From assembly GCF_900100335.1 (NCBI RefSeq), contig NZ_FNFE01000002.1:744001-808000 (forward strand): a stretch of 64,000 nt of DNA. The letters are read 5' to 3'. This document shows positions 17,697 to 27,055 of the stretch, piece by piece. This DNA comes from Natronorubrum texcoconense (GTDB lineage: Archaea > Halobacteriota > Halobacteria > Halobacteriales > Natrialbaceae). Each line of letters begins with the position of its first letter. Position 1 is the first letter of the stretch. The position numbers were made by a program, and so were the translations under genes. The notes beneath the pieces are model-generated. The model did no database searches. It was not told where the DNA came from and saw nothing but the letters and a program-made list of their open reading frames with translations.

Positions 17697-17826
17697 GGTG
17701 GCGCGCGCTGAGCCGCGGTGAACCGACGGTGAACCGCGGCCCGAATATGCGCGAGGGATGAGTGAGCGACTGTAAGGAGCGAACGAATCGGTTGGGGAGG
17801 ACGTGGAACCCATCGCCGCCAGCGGC
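17697..17826 (+). ncRNA. Putative structured RNA element, copy A
   Basis: It starts with GGTGGCGCGCGCTG (17697-17710), then a hairpin of GCCGCGGT (17712-17719) with ACCGCGGC (17733-17740). A 52-base block (17757-17808) follows, and a small terminal hairpin GCCGC/GCGGC (17815-17826). Copy B at 36846-37031 has the same order. The 14-mer is identical and the 52-base block has one mismatch, yet the hairpin arms differ at three positions that all keep pairing. No protein frame is shared. Strand is chosen so that the blocks read in the same order; the true transcript strand is not proven. A mobile palindromic repeat is the alternative. Confidence 0.5.
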
Positions 17827-17883
17827 AGCAACACACTCGTTCTGACTAACCCCCATCGAAACAGCATCGTTCACTAAGTAGGT

Positions 17884-18405
17884 CTATTGATCGGCTGACT
17901 CACCGCAGTCCGATTGAAAGAAACGAAGCCCTCGTGGCGAACTCATCCGCTGAGAGTATAAAAATGACTTTCCACTCGCGATCAGGAGGACGAATCCACC
18001 GACTAATGTCAAGTACAGACCAGTCCCTGCAATAAACATTCCCGTCACTCCGTACTGAGTGAAAAAGAACACTAACGAGAGCACGACCGAGACGGTTCCG
18101 ACAACCGTTCTAAATGCTTCGCTGCTAATCCACCGAATTTCGATCAGTATTCCGAGCGCAGCAATAACTGCAAGTACAAGCGTTACGAGTCCATACGTTT
18201 CCGTCCCTGATCCCATACCCGCGATCTTGACTAGATGGATGTACTCGTACGTCGGATTCGTGATGACCCACGGAAAGTACGCACCGAGACCGAGCAAACA
18301 GAGCCCCGCCCATACTATGACTTTCGAAGATGGGACCACACCATCATGTGACCTATCTAAAATATAGTCTTTTCGTGTAATTAGGAAGGGATCTGTACCG
18401 ACCAT
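17884..18405 (-). CDS. Orphan four-helix membrane protein
   Basis: 173 residues with about four hydrophobic helices (about 28-47, 62-88, 98-118, 122-146) and a polar tail. DNA is clearly AT-richer than its neighbours and codon use is less GC-biased, suggesting recent acquisition. No family recognised. The adjacent 18406-18681 gap is also AT-rich and holds no gene I can support. Confidence 0.55.
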   Translation of the reverse strand: MVGTDPFLITRKDYILDRSHDGVVPSSKVIVWAGLCLLGLGAYFPWVITNPTYEYIHLVKIAGMGSGTETYGLVTLVLAVIAALGILIEIRWISSEAFRTVVGTVSVVLSLVFFFTQYGVTGMFIAGTGLYLTLVGGFVLLIASGKSFLYSQRMSSPRGLRFFQSDCGESADQ

Positions 18406-18681
18406 TGCACTTCTCCACTCACTGAACGAACTCGCTGCCTGTACGGTGATGAACGGCTGCTGAATACATATTCATTATTTGGAATGAGTAACGCTGTCTG
18501 TAACTGGTAGAGTGTCCACTGATCAGTTTGTATCTGTAGTGTGTGTCCCGTACCTTGAGCGATCACAAGTGCCCGTGACCCGACGAGAACGCGCTGTAGA
18601 CCTCACAGATTCGACCTACCTCCGATACGAAGCATGCTGATCGCTCGAGCGAACACGACGAGTCTCCGAGCCCGACCAGTG

Positions 18682-19497
18682 TCAGACACCCGTCCGAAAC
18701 GACAGATCGAGCGACGGCGCAGAGTGCGTCAGCGATCCCATCGAGATGACGTCGACGCCCGTCGCGGCGTACGCCGCAACCGTCTCGAGCGTGATTCCCC
18801 CGCTCGCCTCGGCCAGTACGCCGTCGTACGCCGCGAGCAGGTCGACGGCGGCCCCGATCTCTTCGGGCGTCATATTATCCAACAGGACGATATCCGCACC
18901 GGCCTCGGCGGCCCGCGGCGCGTCCTCGACGGACTCGACCTCGACGTCGAGTTTCGTCGCGAACGAGGTCCGCTCCCGAAAGTGCGAAACTGCGCCCTCG
19001 AGTCCCATCTCGGCGAGATGGTTGTCCTTCACCATCACCATGTGAGAGAGATCGAGTCGATGGGTGTCCCCGCCGCCGGCGACGACGGCGCGTTTCTCGA
19101 GCCCCCGAAGCCCGGGCGTCGTCTTGCGAGTCGCGGCGATCCGCACGTCGCCGGATTCGGTGCGGGCGCGGTCAACTACCCGTCGCGTCCGCGTCGCGAT
19201 TCCCGACGCGTGACCCGCGAGGTTGACAGCGACGCGTTCGCCCCGCAAAACCTCGCGTGCGGGCCCCTCGACGCGGAGGAGTTCGTCGCCGGGTTCGAGT
19301 TGAGCCCCATCGTCGAGCGACTCGAGCACGTCGACGCCGAGATAGTCGAAGACGGCCGTCGCGGCCTCGAGACCCGCGACGACGCCGGAGTCCTTCGCGA
19401 CGAGGCGGCCGGTCGTCTCGCCCGGGACCTGATTCGTCACGTCGTGGTGGCCGACGTCCTCGCGGAGCCAGCGTTCGACCTGTGCGTTCGTGATCAT
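18682..19497 (-). CDS. nadC: Nicotinate-nucleotide diphosphorylase (carboxylating)
   Basis: 271 residues. It converts quinolinate and PRPP to nicotinate mononucleotide, CO2 and PPi. Recognised by GERVAVNLAGHASGIAT (about 84-100), ATRKTTPGLR (about 120-129), HMVMVKDNHL with the catalytic Lys, and VLLDNMTPEE / EASGGI in the barrel. Third gene of nadA-nadB-nadC; 6 bases separate it from nadB. Confidence 0.96.
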   Translation of the reverse strand: MITNAQVERWLREDVGHHDVTNQVPGETTGRLVAKDSGVVAGLEAATAVFDYLGVDVLESLDDGAQLEPGDELLRVEGPAREVLRGERVAVNLAGHASGIATRTRRVVDRARTESGDVRIAATRKTTPGLRGLEKRAVVAGGGDTHRLDLSHMVMVKDNHLAEMGLEGAVSHFRERTSFATKLDVEVESVEDAPRAAEAGADIVLLDNMTPEEIGAAVDLLAAYDGVLAEASGGITLETVAAYAATGVDVISMGSLTHSAPSLDLSFRTGV

Positions 19498-19503
19498 TGT
19501 GGG

Positions 19504-21042
19504 TTAGTCGTCCGCCGGCTGCTCCGCCGTTGAGTCGTCCCTCGAGTCCTCCACGACGTAGTGACAGCCCGTCGACTCGGCGTTCTCGCTCGCCGCTCGA
19601 GCGATCAGCAGGGCCGTCACGCTCGCGTTCCGCAGTTCGTACAGATCCCGCGCCGTCCGCGTGCGGATGTAGGCGTCGACCTCGCCCTTGAGCCGCCGGA
19701 GGACGGCGCTCGCGCGGGCGATTTCGTCGGGGTCGCGCTCGAGACCGAGATACTCGTCCATCGTCCGCTTCAGGCGAATCGACTTTTCGGCGGCGAAGCG
19801 CTCTGGAAGGTCCGGATCGCTGTTGCGGAGGTCGGGGGCCTCGACGGGTTCGGGGTCCGCGTCCAGACCCGCAGCGTCTTCGCCCGCGCGGAGGCCCCAG
19901 ACGAGGCCCTCGAGCAGGCTGGTACTCGCCAATCGATTCGCACCGTGAACGCCTGTGCGCGAGCACTCGCCGACCGCGTAGAGCCGATCGAGTGACGTTC
20001 GGCCGTGTTCGTCGACGTCGATACCGCCACAGAGGAAGTGCTCACAGGGCGCGACCGGGATCTCGTCGCCGTCGATGCCGCGGTCGCGACACTTCTCGGC
20101 GATGGCGGGGTACTCCTCGGCGAACGCGCCCTCGAGCGTGCTCACGTCCAGGACGACCTCCCCGGTCGCCTCCCGCTCGGTCTCGACCGCGCGAGCGACG
20201 ACGTCCCGCGGGGCCAGATCGCCCTGCGAGTGGTAGTCATCCATAAACCGTTCGCCGTCACCGTTCCGCAGTATCGCGCCCTCGCCGCGAAGGGCTTCCG
20301 AGAGGAGGAACGGATCCGCTCCGTCGTACGCCGTGGGGTGGAACTGCACGTACTCGAGGTCCGCGACGTCCGCCCCCGCAAGGGCGGCCATCGCGATCCC
20401 GTCGCCGGTCGCATCGTCGGGGTTGGTCGAGCGCGTGTAGAGCGCCCCGATGCCGCCGGTCGCGAGGATGGTCGTGCCGGCGAATATCGGATTCCCCGTC
20501 GGATCTTCGTCACTCAGAACGCCGTGGACGCGGCCCTCGTGCGTAATCAACTCGAGCGCGGCGGTATCCTGCCGCACCTCGATTCGGTCGTGTGCGTCGA
20601 TGTGGTTCAGAAACGGTCGCAGGATGTGGGTTCCCGTCGCGGCGTCGACGTGGAGGATGCGGTAGTCCGAGTGGGCGGCCTCCCGCGTGTAGTCGAACTC
20701 CCCGTCGTCCGTCTCGTCGAACTCGATCTCGAGCGTCTCGAGCAGCACGTCTTCGACGGCGTCGTCGGCGTTCTCGACCAAGACATCGACCGCGTCGGGA
20801 TCGGCGGTGCCGTCGCTGGCTGCGATAATGTCCGCCTTGAGGCTCTCCGGTTCGCCGCGAGTCGTCGAGATGCCGCCCTGGGCCCAGTCGGTGCTGGCAC
20901 CGTCGGGTTTCGTCGCCTTCGTGAGCAAGAGCACCTCGGCTCCCTCGCGGGCAGCCTGCAGAGCGGCCGCACAGCCCGCGATTCCGCTTCCGACGACGAG
21001 AACGTCCGCAATTTCGTGGTCGTGATCGTGAGTTGCGGTCAT
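19504..21042 (-). CDS. nadB: L-aspartate oxidase
   Basis: 512 residues, full length. It oxidises L-aspartate to iminoaspartate with FAD, passing it to NadA. FAD-binding VVGSGIAGCAAALQAAREGA (about 15-34), TDWAQGGIS, the active-site HxxxYxG-type region (QFHPTAYDG) and GVHGANRLASTSLLEGLVWG are intact. The C-terminal helical domain is present. Six bases separate its stop from the nadA side. Confidence 0.95.
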   Translation of the reverse strand: MTATHDHDHEIADVLVVGSGIAGCAAALQAAREGAEVLLLTKATKPDGASTDWAQGGISTTRGEPESLKADIIAASDGTADPDAVDVLVENADDAVEDVLLETLEIEFDETDDGEFDYTREAAHSDYRILHVDAATGTHILRPFLNHIDAHDRIEVRQDTAALELITHEGRVHGVLSDEDPTGNPIFAGTTILATGGIGALYTRSTNPDDATGDGIAMAALAGADVADLEYVQFHPTAYDGADPFLLSEALRGEGAILRNGDGERFMDDYHSQGDLAPRDVVARAVETEREATGEVVLDVSTLEGAFAEEYPAIAEKCRDRGIDGDEIPVAPCEHFLCGGIDVDEHGRTSLDRLYAVGECSRTGVHGANRLASTSLLEGLVWGLRAGEDAAGLDADPEPVEAPDLRNSDPDLPERFAAEKSIRLKRTMDEYLGLERDPDEIARASAVLRRLKGEVDAYIRTRTARDLYELRNASVTALLIARAASENAESTGCHYVVEDSRDDSTAEQPADD

Positions 21043-21048
21043 CGTGGA

Positions 21049-22182
21049 TCAGATCTCGAGCATTCGATCGAGTGCGACGCCCGCGAGTTCCTTCTCCTCG
21101 GGCGCGACCTCGATGACGTTGCGTTCGCGACCCTCGACGAGTTCCTCGAGCACCCACGTCAGGTAGTTCGGGTCGATCTGGCGCATGGCGTTGCAGTCCA
21201 TGCAGGCGTCACCGCAGAGCGGCAGGACGTTCACCTCGGGGTGCCAACGCTGGAGGTGCTCGGTGAGGTGGATCTCGGTGCCGATGGCCCACGTATCGCC
21301 GGGATCGGCCTCTTCGATCGTCTCGCATATCGTCGCCGTCGAACCCGCCTTGTCCGCAGCTTCGACGACCTCGCGGCGGCACTCGGGGTGGACGATAACC
21401 TTCGCGTCGTCGTGTTCGGCTCGGATCTGCTCGATGTGGTCCACGCGGAACCGCTCGTGGACCTGGCAGTAGCCGTCCCAGAGGATGATGTCGCTCTCGG
21501 CGACCTCGTCGGCGTCTTTCCCCTCCGGATCCCACGGGTCCCACTCCGCAATTCGGTCTTCCATCCCCATTCGGTGGGCCGTGTTCTCCCCGAGGTGCTT
21601 GTCGGGGAGGAAGAGGACCTTGTCGCCCCGATCGAAGGCGTACTCGAAGGCTTTGTGTGCGTTCGAGGACGTACAGACGAGCCCGCCCTGGCTCGCACAG
21701 AACGCCTTCAGGTCCGCGTAGGAGTTCATGTAGGTGATCGGGATGATGTTCGCGTCGGGCGCGGCGGCCGTGATCTCGGCCCACGCGCTGTCGACCTGCA
21801 GGGCTTCGGCCATTCCGGCCATCGGACAGGAGGCCTCCATGCTCGGCAGAATGACGGTCTGGTCGTCGTCGGTGATGATGTCCGCGCTCTCGGCCATGAA
21901 CGTCACGCCGCCGAAGATCACGTACTCGGCGTCCGCGTTCGCGGCCTCCTTCGAGAGCTGATAGGAATCACCGACGAAATCGGCGTGCTCGACGATTTCG
22001 CGTCGCTGGTAGTTGTGACCCAGGATAACGACGTCGTCGCCGAGTTCGGAGAGCGCCGCCTCGATGCGTTCGGTCCGTTCAGACTCCTCGAGGTCCCGGT
22101 AGCGGGGCGGCAACTGCTCGAGATTGTCGTATTTGAACAGACTCAGATCAGTCTCCAGCTCTGCCGTTTCCATTTTGACCAT
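21049..22182 (-). CDS. nadA: Quinolinate synthase (4Fe-4S)
   Basis: 377 residues. It condenses iminoaspartate with dihydroxyacetone phosphate to quinolinate. Cluster cysteines fit SCPMAGMAEA, HPECRREV and CGDACMDCNAMRQ; HNYQRREI near 56-63 and SSNAHKAFEYA belong to the active site. First gene of the nad operon, with an AT-rich promoter zone (TTATTCAATA on the minus strand, about 50 bases upstream). The ATG at 22182 or the ATG three codons later may be used. The 205-base gap upstream holds only the two divergent promoters. Confidence 0.96.
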   Translation of the reverse strand: MVKMETAELETDLSLFKYDNLEQLPPRYRDLEESERTERIEAALSELGDDVVILGHNYQRREIVEHADFVGDSYQLSKEAANADAEYVIFGGVTFMAESADIITDDDQTVILPSMEASCPMAGMAEALQVDSAWAEITAAAPDANIIPITYMNSYADLKAFCASQGGLVCTSSNAHKAFEYAFDRGDKVLFLPDKHLGENTAHRMGMEDRIAEWDPWDPEGKDADEVAESDIILWDGYCQVHERFRVDHIEQIRAEHDDAKVIVHPECRREVVEAADKAGSTATICETIEEADPGDTWAIGTEIHLTEHLQRWHPEVNVLPLCGDACMDCNAMRQIDPNYLTWVLEELVEGRERNVIEVAPEEKELAGVALDRMLEI

Positions 22183-22387
22183 ATCACGTCACCTGTGGTT
22201 GACTGCACATCACAGGCCGCTATTGAATAACTTTTTCCTTCGGTACGGATATATGGCGGAATACCACTGGCCAATAACCGAGTTGAAAACAGCGAATTAG
22301 TTTTTCTCTGTTGCTAATAGGTATTCGGAGCCGACTCTCCGTCGGGCCGCCACTGACGACTTTCCGTTTGAGAGTGGAGGAGAGTGT

Positions 22388-23458
22388 ATGTCACTCGAGG
22401 ACGCCTTCGCGAACTTCACACGGAGAGACTGGGAGCGAGAATCACCCGATGGGACGGTCCGACTCGCCGTGATCGGCGTCGGCGGTTTCGCCCGAAATCG
22501 CGCCCTCCCCGGCATCGCGGACGGGAGCTACTGCGAGACGACGATGCTCGTCAGCGGCTCACCCGACCGAGCGCGGGCGGTCGCGGAGTCGTTCGACGTC
22601 TCGCACATCGTCGACTACGACGCGTTTCTGGCCGGCGACCACGCGGAGACGTACGACGCGGTCTACGTCGCCACGCCGAACGCGACCCACGGCAGGTACG
22701 CTATCGCGGCCGCAGAGCACGGGAAACACGTCATCTGTGAGAAACCCCTCGATACGAGCCTCGAGCGTGCCCGAGAGATCGCCGACGCCTGTACCGACGC
22801 CGGCGTGACGCTGATGACCGCGTATCGCCTCCAGACCGAGCCGACGGTCCGCCGCACGCGAGAGCTCGTCCGCGATGGCGTCGTCGGCGAAGTGGTCCAA
22901 ATCCACGGGGGCTTCTCCCACCCGCTTCTGGAACACGCCGGACCCGGCTCCTGGCGGCTCGATCCAGACCTCGCCGGCGGCGGCGCGCTGGTCGACCTCG
23001 GCGTCTACCCGCTGAACACCACTCGATTCGTCCTCGACTGCGATCCCGAGGGCGTGTACGCGACGACCCACTCGAGCGGCGAGCCGTTCGACGCCGTCGA
23101 CGAGCACGTCGCCTTCCAACTCGAGTTCGACACCGGCGCGACGGCCTCCTGTACGGCGAGTTTCGACGCCCACGCGAGCAGTCGGCTCGAGCTGGTCGGC
23201 ACCGACGGGACGATCTCGATCGCCTCGCCCTTCGGCGGCGTCGTTCCCCAGGAGATGGTCGTCGAGAGCGGGGACGTGCGCATGGAGTACACCGGTCCGC
23301 CGGTCGACGAGGTCCGTGAGGAGTTCGACTACTTCGGCTACTGCGTGCTGACGGGGACCGATCCCGAACCCGACGGCGAGGACGGTCTCACGGACCTGCG
23401 AGCGATCGAAGCCGCCTACGAATCGGCGGAGACGAACTGTCGAGTGGCTCTCGAGTAA
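22388..23458 (+). CDS. Gfo/Idh/MocA oxidoreductase, likely D-xylose 1-dehydrogenase (NADP+)
   Basis: 356 residues. The Rossmann motif VIGVGGFARN is near 29-38, the family signature ICEKPLDTSLERA near 118-130 carries the catalytic Lys, and GGGALVDLGVYPLN near 197-210 is the substrate-binding strand. The N-terminal RRDWE and layout resemble Gfo6-type D-xylose dehydrogenases of haloarchaeal pentose oxidation. No other xylose gene lies nearby, so the sugar remains an inference. Confidence 0.82.
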   Translation: MSLEDAFANFTRRDWERESPDGTVRLAVIGVGGFARNRALPGIADGSYCETTMLVSGSPDRARAVAESFDVSHIVDYDAFLAGDHAETYDAVYVATPNATHGRYAIAAAEHGKHVICEKPLDTSLERAREIADACTDAGVTLMTAYRLQTEPTVRRTRELVRDGVVGEVVQIHGGFSHPLLEHAGPGSWRLDPDLAGGGALVDLGVYPLNTTRFVLDCDPEGVYATTHSSGEPFDAVDEHVAFQLEFDTGATASCTASFDAHASSRLELVGTDGTISIASPFGGVVPQEMVVESGDVRMEYTGPPVDEVREEFDYFGYCVLTGTDPEPDGEDGLTDLRAIEAAYESAETNCRVALE

Positions 23459-23494
23459 AGCTGAAGTCTCCAAAAAGCAGCAGCACGTCGCCAA

Positions 23495-23792
23495 TCACTC
23501 CGACTGCTCTGGCTGCACCCACGGCTTCCCCTCGGCGTCGACGAATTCGAACAGTCGTCGAGCTCCGCGGGAAACTGCTGTTCGACGTTGGCGATGTCGC
23601 CGCCCGGAACCGTCTCGCTCAGGAGCGCGACGACGGCCTTGCTGGGGAACAGCGCCTCCGGCCGGTCGACGTCCGATGGTCGGCCGTAGTTCGACTCGAG
23701 GTCGAGATCCGCGTAGGTCATGCGATCGACGACCCGCTCGACGAACGCGTCGGCGTCGTAGTCGTGGCCGTGGTCGACGTGGAGGAGGACAT
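23495..23792 (-). pseudogene. DUF2267-like protein, N-terminally cut and frameshifted
   Basis: On the minus strand the frame reads YDADAFVERVVDRMTYADLD ... VVALLSETVPGGDIANVEQQ, the C-terminal half of a haloarchaeal DUF2267-type protein. After FPAELD one base is missing (between GAC and CTG). Restoring it gives LFEFVDAEGKPW and a stop at 23495-23497. The first half of the family is absent; upstream of about 23792 the DNA turns AT-rich and non-coding. So it is a remnant, broken at the left edge of the AT-rich kinase segment. Confidence 0.65.
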
Positions 23793-23860
23793 CACACAAC
23801 AGATAACACAATAAAAGCTGCAATACACTAAAGCACCAAGCTGTTATATATGGATCATCT

Positions 23861-26503
23861 ATGCCAGGTAGGGAACAAGATACACCTCCACCGGAGCTCA
23901 AGCTTCTGTGCGTTGGATACGATCGCGACGCATGTGATCGGATTTCCGCTGCCGTGCAAGAGCGAACACTATACAACGTAACTACATTCGAAGCTCAAAC
24001 GATCGATTCAGCTGAATATCTTCTTGACCAGAATGAGATTGCGTGCGTCGTCAGCGAGTATCGTCTTGACGGTGGGGTGGGGGCAGAAGTGGTCCATCAA
24101 ACCGATGATGTGCCAATCATCCTGTTCGTGGAGGACGGAAGCGAAGCGATCGCAAGCGAGGCAGTCTCATCGGGTGTCGACGAGTACGTCCCAAGAGACG
24201 ACGACCTAGAGACGTATCACGAACTCGCGGACACCGTTGCTGAGACAGTCATCGATGACAAGAGGGACGATCACTCGGATGCGACATTGACTGACGTTCC
24301 TGTTGACTCACTTCCAATCGTTCTATTTTCAATTGACGCGAATGGAATTATCACCCACTCTCAAGGTCAGGGGCTAATAGACCTTGGTATAGAACCGGGG
24401 GAACTCGTTGGCGAGTCACTCTATGAGAGGTATGCTGATCTTCCGGGAGCGATCGAGGGGTACGAGACTGCGCTTACTGGTGAACAAACTGTTACCCCAC
24501 TGGAACTCAACGAACGTATCATCGAAACCACCTTCTCACCGTTGGGTGACCGCAACACTGTGAAGGGCGTCGTTGGGCTCTCGATCGACATTACCGAACA
24601 AGTTGATGCAAAGCATGAAACACGTCAACTCTACACAGCTATCGAAACCACGATGGACGGCGTCGCACTTCTCGATTCTGAGGGCGAGTATTTCTATCTG
24701 AACGAGGCCCACGCGAAGATGTACGGTTTCGATGATCTAGAAGAGTTGATCGGAGAGAGCTGGCAAACCCTCTACGATGATGAGGAACTCGAACGCTTCG
24801 ATCAGGAAATTATGCCCGTGATCGGTCGTGAAGGCGAGTGGCGCGGTGAGGCAACGGGAAGGAGGATCGACGGAACTCGATTTCCGCAGGAACTCACACT
24901 CACCGCGCTCGACGCTGGTGGTCTGATTTGCGTTGTGAGGGATATCAGCGAACAGAAATCGATTCTTGACGAACTTTCGAGGACCAGGGCCGAATTACAG
25001 GCCGTCCTCGACAATGCTCTGGCAGCGATCTATATGCGGGACCCCGAAGGGCGATATCGATATGTTAACGAGCAGTTCGAGGACCTCGTCGGCCTCACAG
25101 ACGAGGAACTTCTCGAAAACCAGCCAACGGCAGTTCACGAGGACGAAGAACTAATCGAGACCATCGAAGCAGGTGATCGCGAAGCACTTGACGCTGGAGA
25201 GGCCGTCAAACGGGAAGAAGAAGTGTGGATCAAGAATCGCCGTCGCACCTTCGTGACCACAAAGGTGCCACTTTTCGAGGAAAGCGGTGAGCCATATGCA
25301 GTCTACGGGATCGCGACGGAGATAACGGAAATGAAAGAACGCGAGCGCGTCCTACACTCGCTGAACGAAGTAGCGCCACAGTTCATGAACGCAAGCGGTC
25401 CGATCGAGATTTCCCAGATTGCCGTCAAAACCGCACAGGAGGTTCTTGATCTTCCGATAGCGGGCCTGTGTCGCTACGACGATGAGGAGAACGTTCTCGT
25501 CCCGTTTACCACCACGGATCAAGCCGATGCCCTCTTCGAGGAGAAGCCGGTCTTCCAGCCAGGACAGGGACTCGCCTGGGAGGTATTTGACAGTAAAGAA
25601 CCACAGATCGTGCAGGACGTTGCGTCGAATCCAAACGTCTACAATCCGGAGACTCCCATCCGAAGCGAGATGATACTCCCGCTTGGGGAGCACGGTGTGT
25701 TGATCTGTGGCTCACTTCAACACAAACGCTTTGATGAGTACGATCACGAGTTCGGAACTATCCTCGCGGCAACAACGACGAGCGCACTTACTCGCGCTGA
25801 CCGAGAACGCGAACTCAAACGGCGGGACCGAGAGCTCGAACGGAAGAACGACCGTCTCAACGAGTTCGCAAATGTCGTTGCCCACGATATTAGAAATCCA
25901 CTGACTGTTGCGAAGGGCTATCTCGGACTGGAACGGGAAGACCAAGATAGTCCCCACCTCGAGACGGCCGAAGAGGGAATTGATCGCACATTCGAGATCG
26001 TTGAGAACCTCCTTTCGCTCGCGCGAGCCGGCGAACAAGTCGGCGAGGTAGAACGTGTGAGTGTCGATGATGTGTCCAAGCAGGTATGGTCGATGGTCTG
26101 CACGGACGAGGCACGACTCCTAGTTGAAGATGAAGTGACCGTTGAGGGTGACCAACTCCGGTTAACCCAGCTGTTCGAGAACTTCTTTCGTAACGCCATC
26201 GAACATGGCGGTAGCGACGTCACCGTTCGCATTGGGGAACTCGAGCGGGCCCAAGGATTCTACGTCGAGGACGACGGCCTAGGAATCCCTGAAGAGAAAC
26301 GCGAGACGCTTTTCGCCGATCAAGAGATTCGAGATCAAGACGACCAGCGTCGGTTCGGACTGGCGATTATCTCGGACATCCTTGGCGCGCACGACTGGGA
26401 GATCACCGTGACCGAGAGTGAAGACAACGGTGCACGATTCGAAATTGTCACTGCCGTGGCCCACTCACCAAACGGGTCTGAACAGAAGAGAGAGAACTCA
26501 TAA
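23861..26503 (+). CDS. Multi-PAS/GAF sensor histidine kinase with receiver-like N-terminus
   Basis: 880 residues, no membrane segment. The order is: receiver-like domain (about 12-125), PAS at about 145-245 (LPIVLFSIDANGIITHS), PAS at about 255-365 (TTMDGVALLDSEGEYFYLNE), PAS at about 372-485 (LDNALAAIYMRDPEGRYRYV), GAF at about 500-640, then HisKA with VVAHDIRNPL (phospho-His near 671) and HATPase with FFRNAIEHGG, DDGLGIPEE and RFGLAIISDI. In the receiver the expected acceptor Asp is Glu (CVVSEYRLDGG), so it probably cannot be phosphorylated there. DNA is AT-richer than neighbours, suggesting transfer. Its stop overlaps the next broken frame (TAATG). Partner unknown. Confidence 0.85.
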   Translation: MPGREQDTPPPELKLLCVGYDRDACDRISAAVQERTLYNVTTFEAQTIDSAEYLLDQNEIACVVSEYRLDGGVGAEVVHQTDDVPIILFVEDGSEAIASEAVSSGVDEYVPRDDDLETYHELADTVAETVIDDKRDDHSDATLTDVPVDSLPIVLFSIDANGIITHSQGQGLIDLGIEPGELVGESLYERYADLPGAIEGYETALTGEQTVTPLELNERIIETTFSPLGDRNTVKGVVGLSIDITEQVDAKHETRQLYTAIETTMDGVALLDSEGEYFYLNEAHAKMYGFDDLEELIGESWQTLYDDEELERFDQEIMPVIGREGEWRGEATGRRIDGTRFPQELTLTALDAGGLICVVRDISEQKSILDELSRTRAELQAVLDNALAAIYMRDPEGRYRYVNEQFEDLVGLTDEELLENQPTAVHEDEELIETIEAGDREALDAGEAVKREEEVWIKNRRRTFVTTKVPLFEESGEPYAVYGIATEITEMKERERVLHSLNEVAPQFMNASGPIEISQIAVKTAQEVLDLPIAGLCRYDDEENVLVPFTTTDQADALFEEKPVFQPGQGLAWEVFDSKEPQIVQDVASNPNVYNPETPIRSEMILPLGEHGVLICGSLQHKRFDEYDHEFGTILAATTTSALTRADRERELKRRDRELERKNDRLNEFANVVAHDIRNPLTVAKGYLGLEREDQDSPHLETAEEGIDRTFEIVENLLSLARAGEQVGEVERVSVDDVSKQVWSMVCTDEARLLVEDEVTVEGDQLRLTQLFENFFRNAIEHGGSDVTVRIGELERAQGFYVEDDGLGIPEEKRETLFADQEIRDQDDQRRFGLAIISDILGAHDWEITVTESEDNGARFEIVTAVAHSPNGSEQKRENS

Positions 26504-27019
26504 TGACCAACCTATCAGACGACTCGAGCTCGAATCACGACAGTGAGGAAGACGTTCTCCACTCAGAGGACAGTACCCATCCCCGTATCGAGTTACTCCA
26601 TCACATTGCGGCAGAAATCGCCAGGTGTTCGGCCGAGACGGCGGTCTACGCACCGTGATCACCGCCACGTACGACCTGTTCGACGTTCGATACGCAGTCA
26701 TCGTCATTCGCAATGGCGGCCGGTGGATCACGAACACGAGTTCGCTACCGGACAACGACAGATGTGTCCAACAGGTTCCACTCACCGGCTCCCAACTCAA
26801 CGCAGTAATCGGTTAAAACGAGACGGGCGTTATCGACAACGTCACGGGGACAGTCAATGACACGTCCGTCGAGCGTGGAAAAGCACTCTGTACACCGATT
26901 GGCGAGGCGGGGGTGTTTCAACTCATCACTGACGGCGACGGATTTAATGTGGATGGTACCCACTATATGAGCTCCTCGGGTGGATCGTAGACGCTCGACT
27001 TGATTTCCTGTCACTATAG
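26503..27019 (+). pseudogene. Decayed gene downstream of the kinase (two frameshifts and an in-frame stop)
   Basis: ATG 26503 begins an acidic leader followed by IELLHHIAAEIAR. The reading must jump frame near 26630 to continue as GRDGGLRTVITATYDLFDV and VIRNGGRWITNTSSLPDN. A TAA at 26814-26816 interrupts, but the same frame goes on with GVIDNVTGTVNDTSVERGKA and FQLITDGDGF. A second shift near 26965 restores ELLGWIVDARLDFLS to a TAG at 27017. The order of coherent segments shows one former protein of about 170 residues. I do not recognise the family; coupling to the kinase (TAATG) suggests a signalling partner. Confidence 0.6.
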
Positions 27020-27024
27020 TGACA
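27009..27024. repeat. 16-bp perfect palindrome at the end of the broken gene
   Basis: TGTCACTATAGTGACA spans the stop region of the pseudogene. Just downstream, an imperfect inverted repeat (about 27035-27051 with 27061-27076, arms around TGTACAC and GATCGCA) forms a second hairpin that includes part of the 42-base dispersed repeat. Confidence 0.5.
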
Positions 27025-27055
27025 ACTAAAACGATGTACACACTGATCGCAACGC

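Noticed and set aside
18381-18566. Minus-strand 61-codon frame
   Set aside because: Overlaps the start region of the orphan membrane gene, has no recognisable motif and probably is non-coding AT-rich DNA.
23843-23850. TATATATG as the promoter of the kinase gene
   Set aside because: Only about 14 bases before ATG 23861, too close for a leaderless start; an AATAAAAG run at about 23809-23816 fits better.
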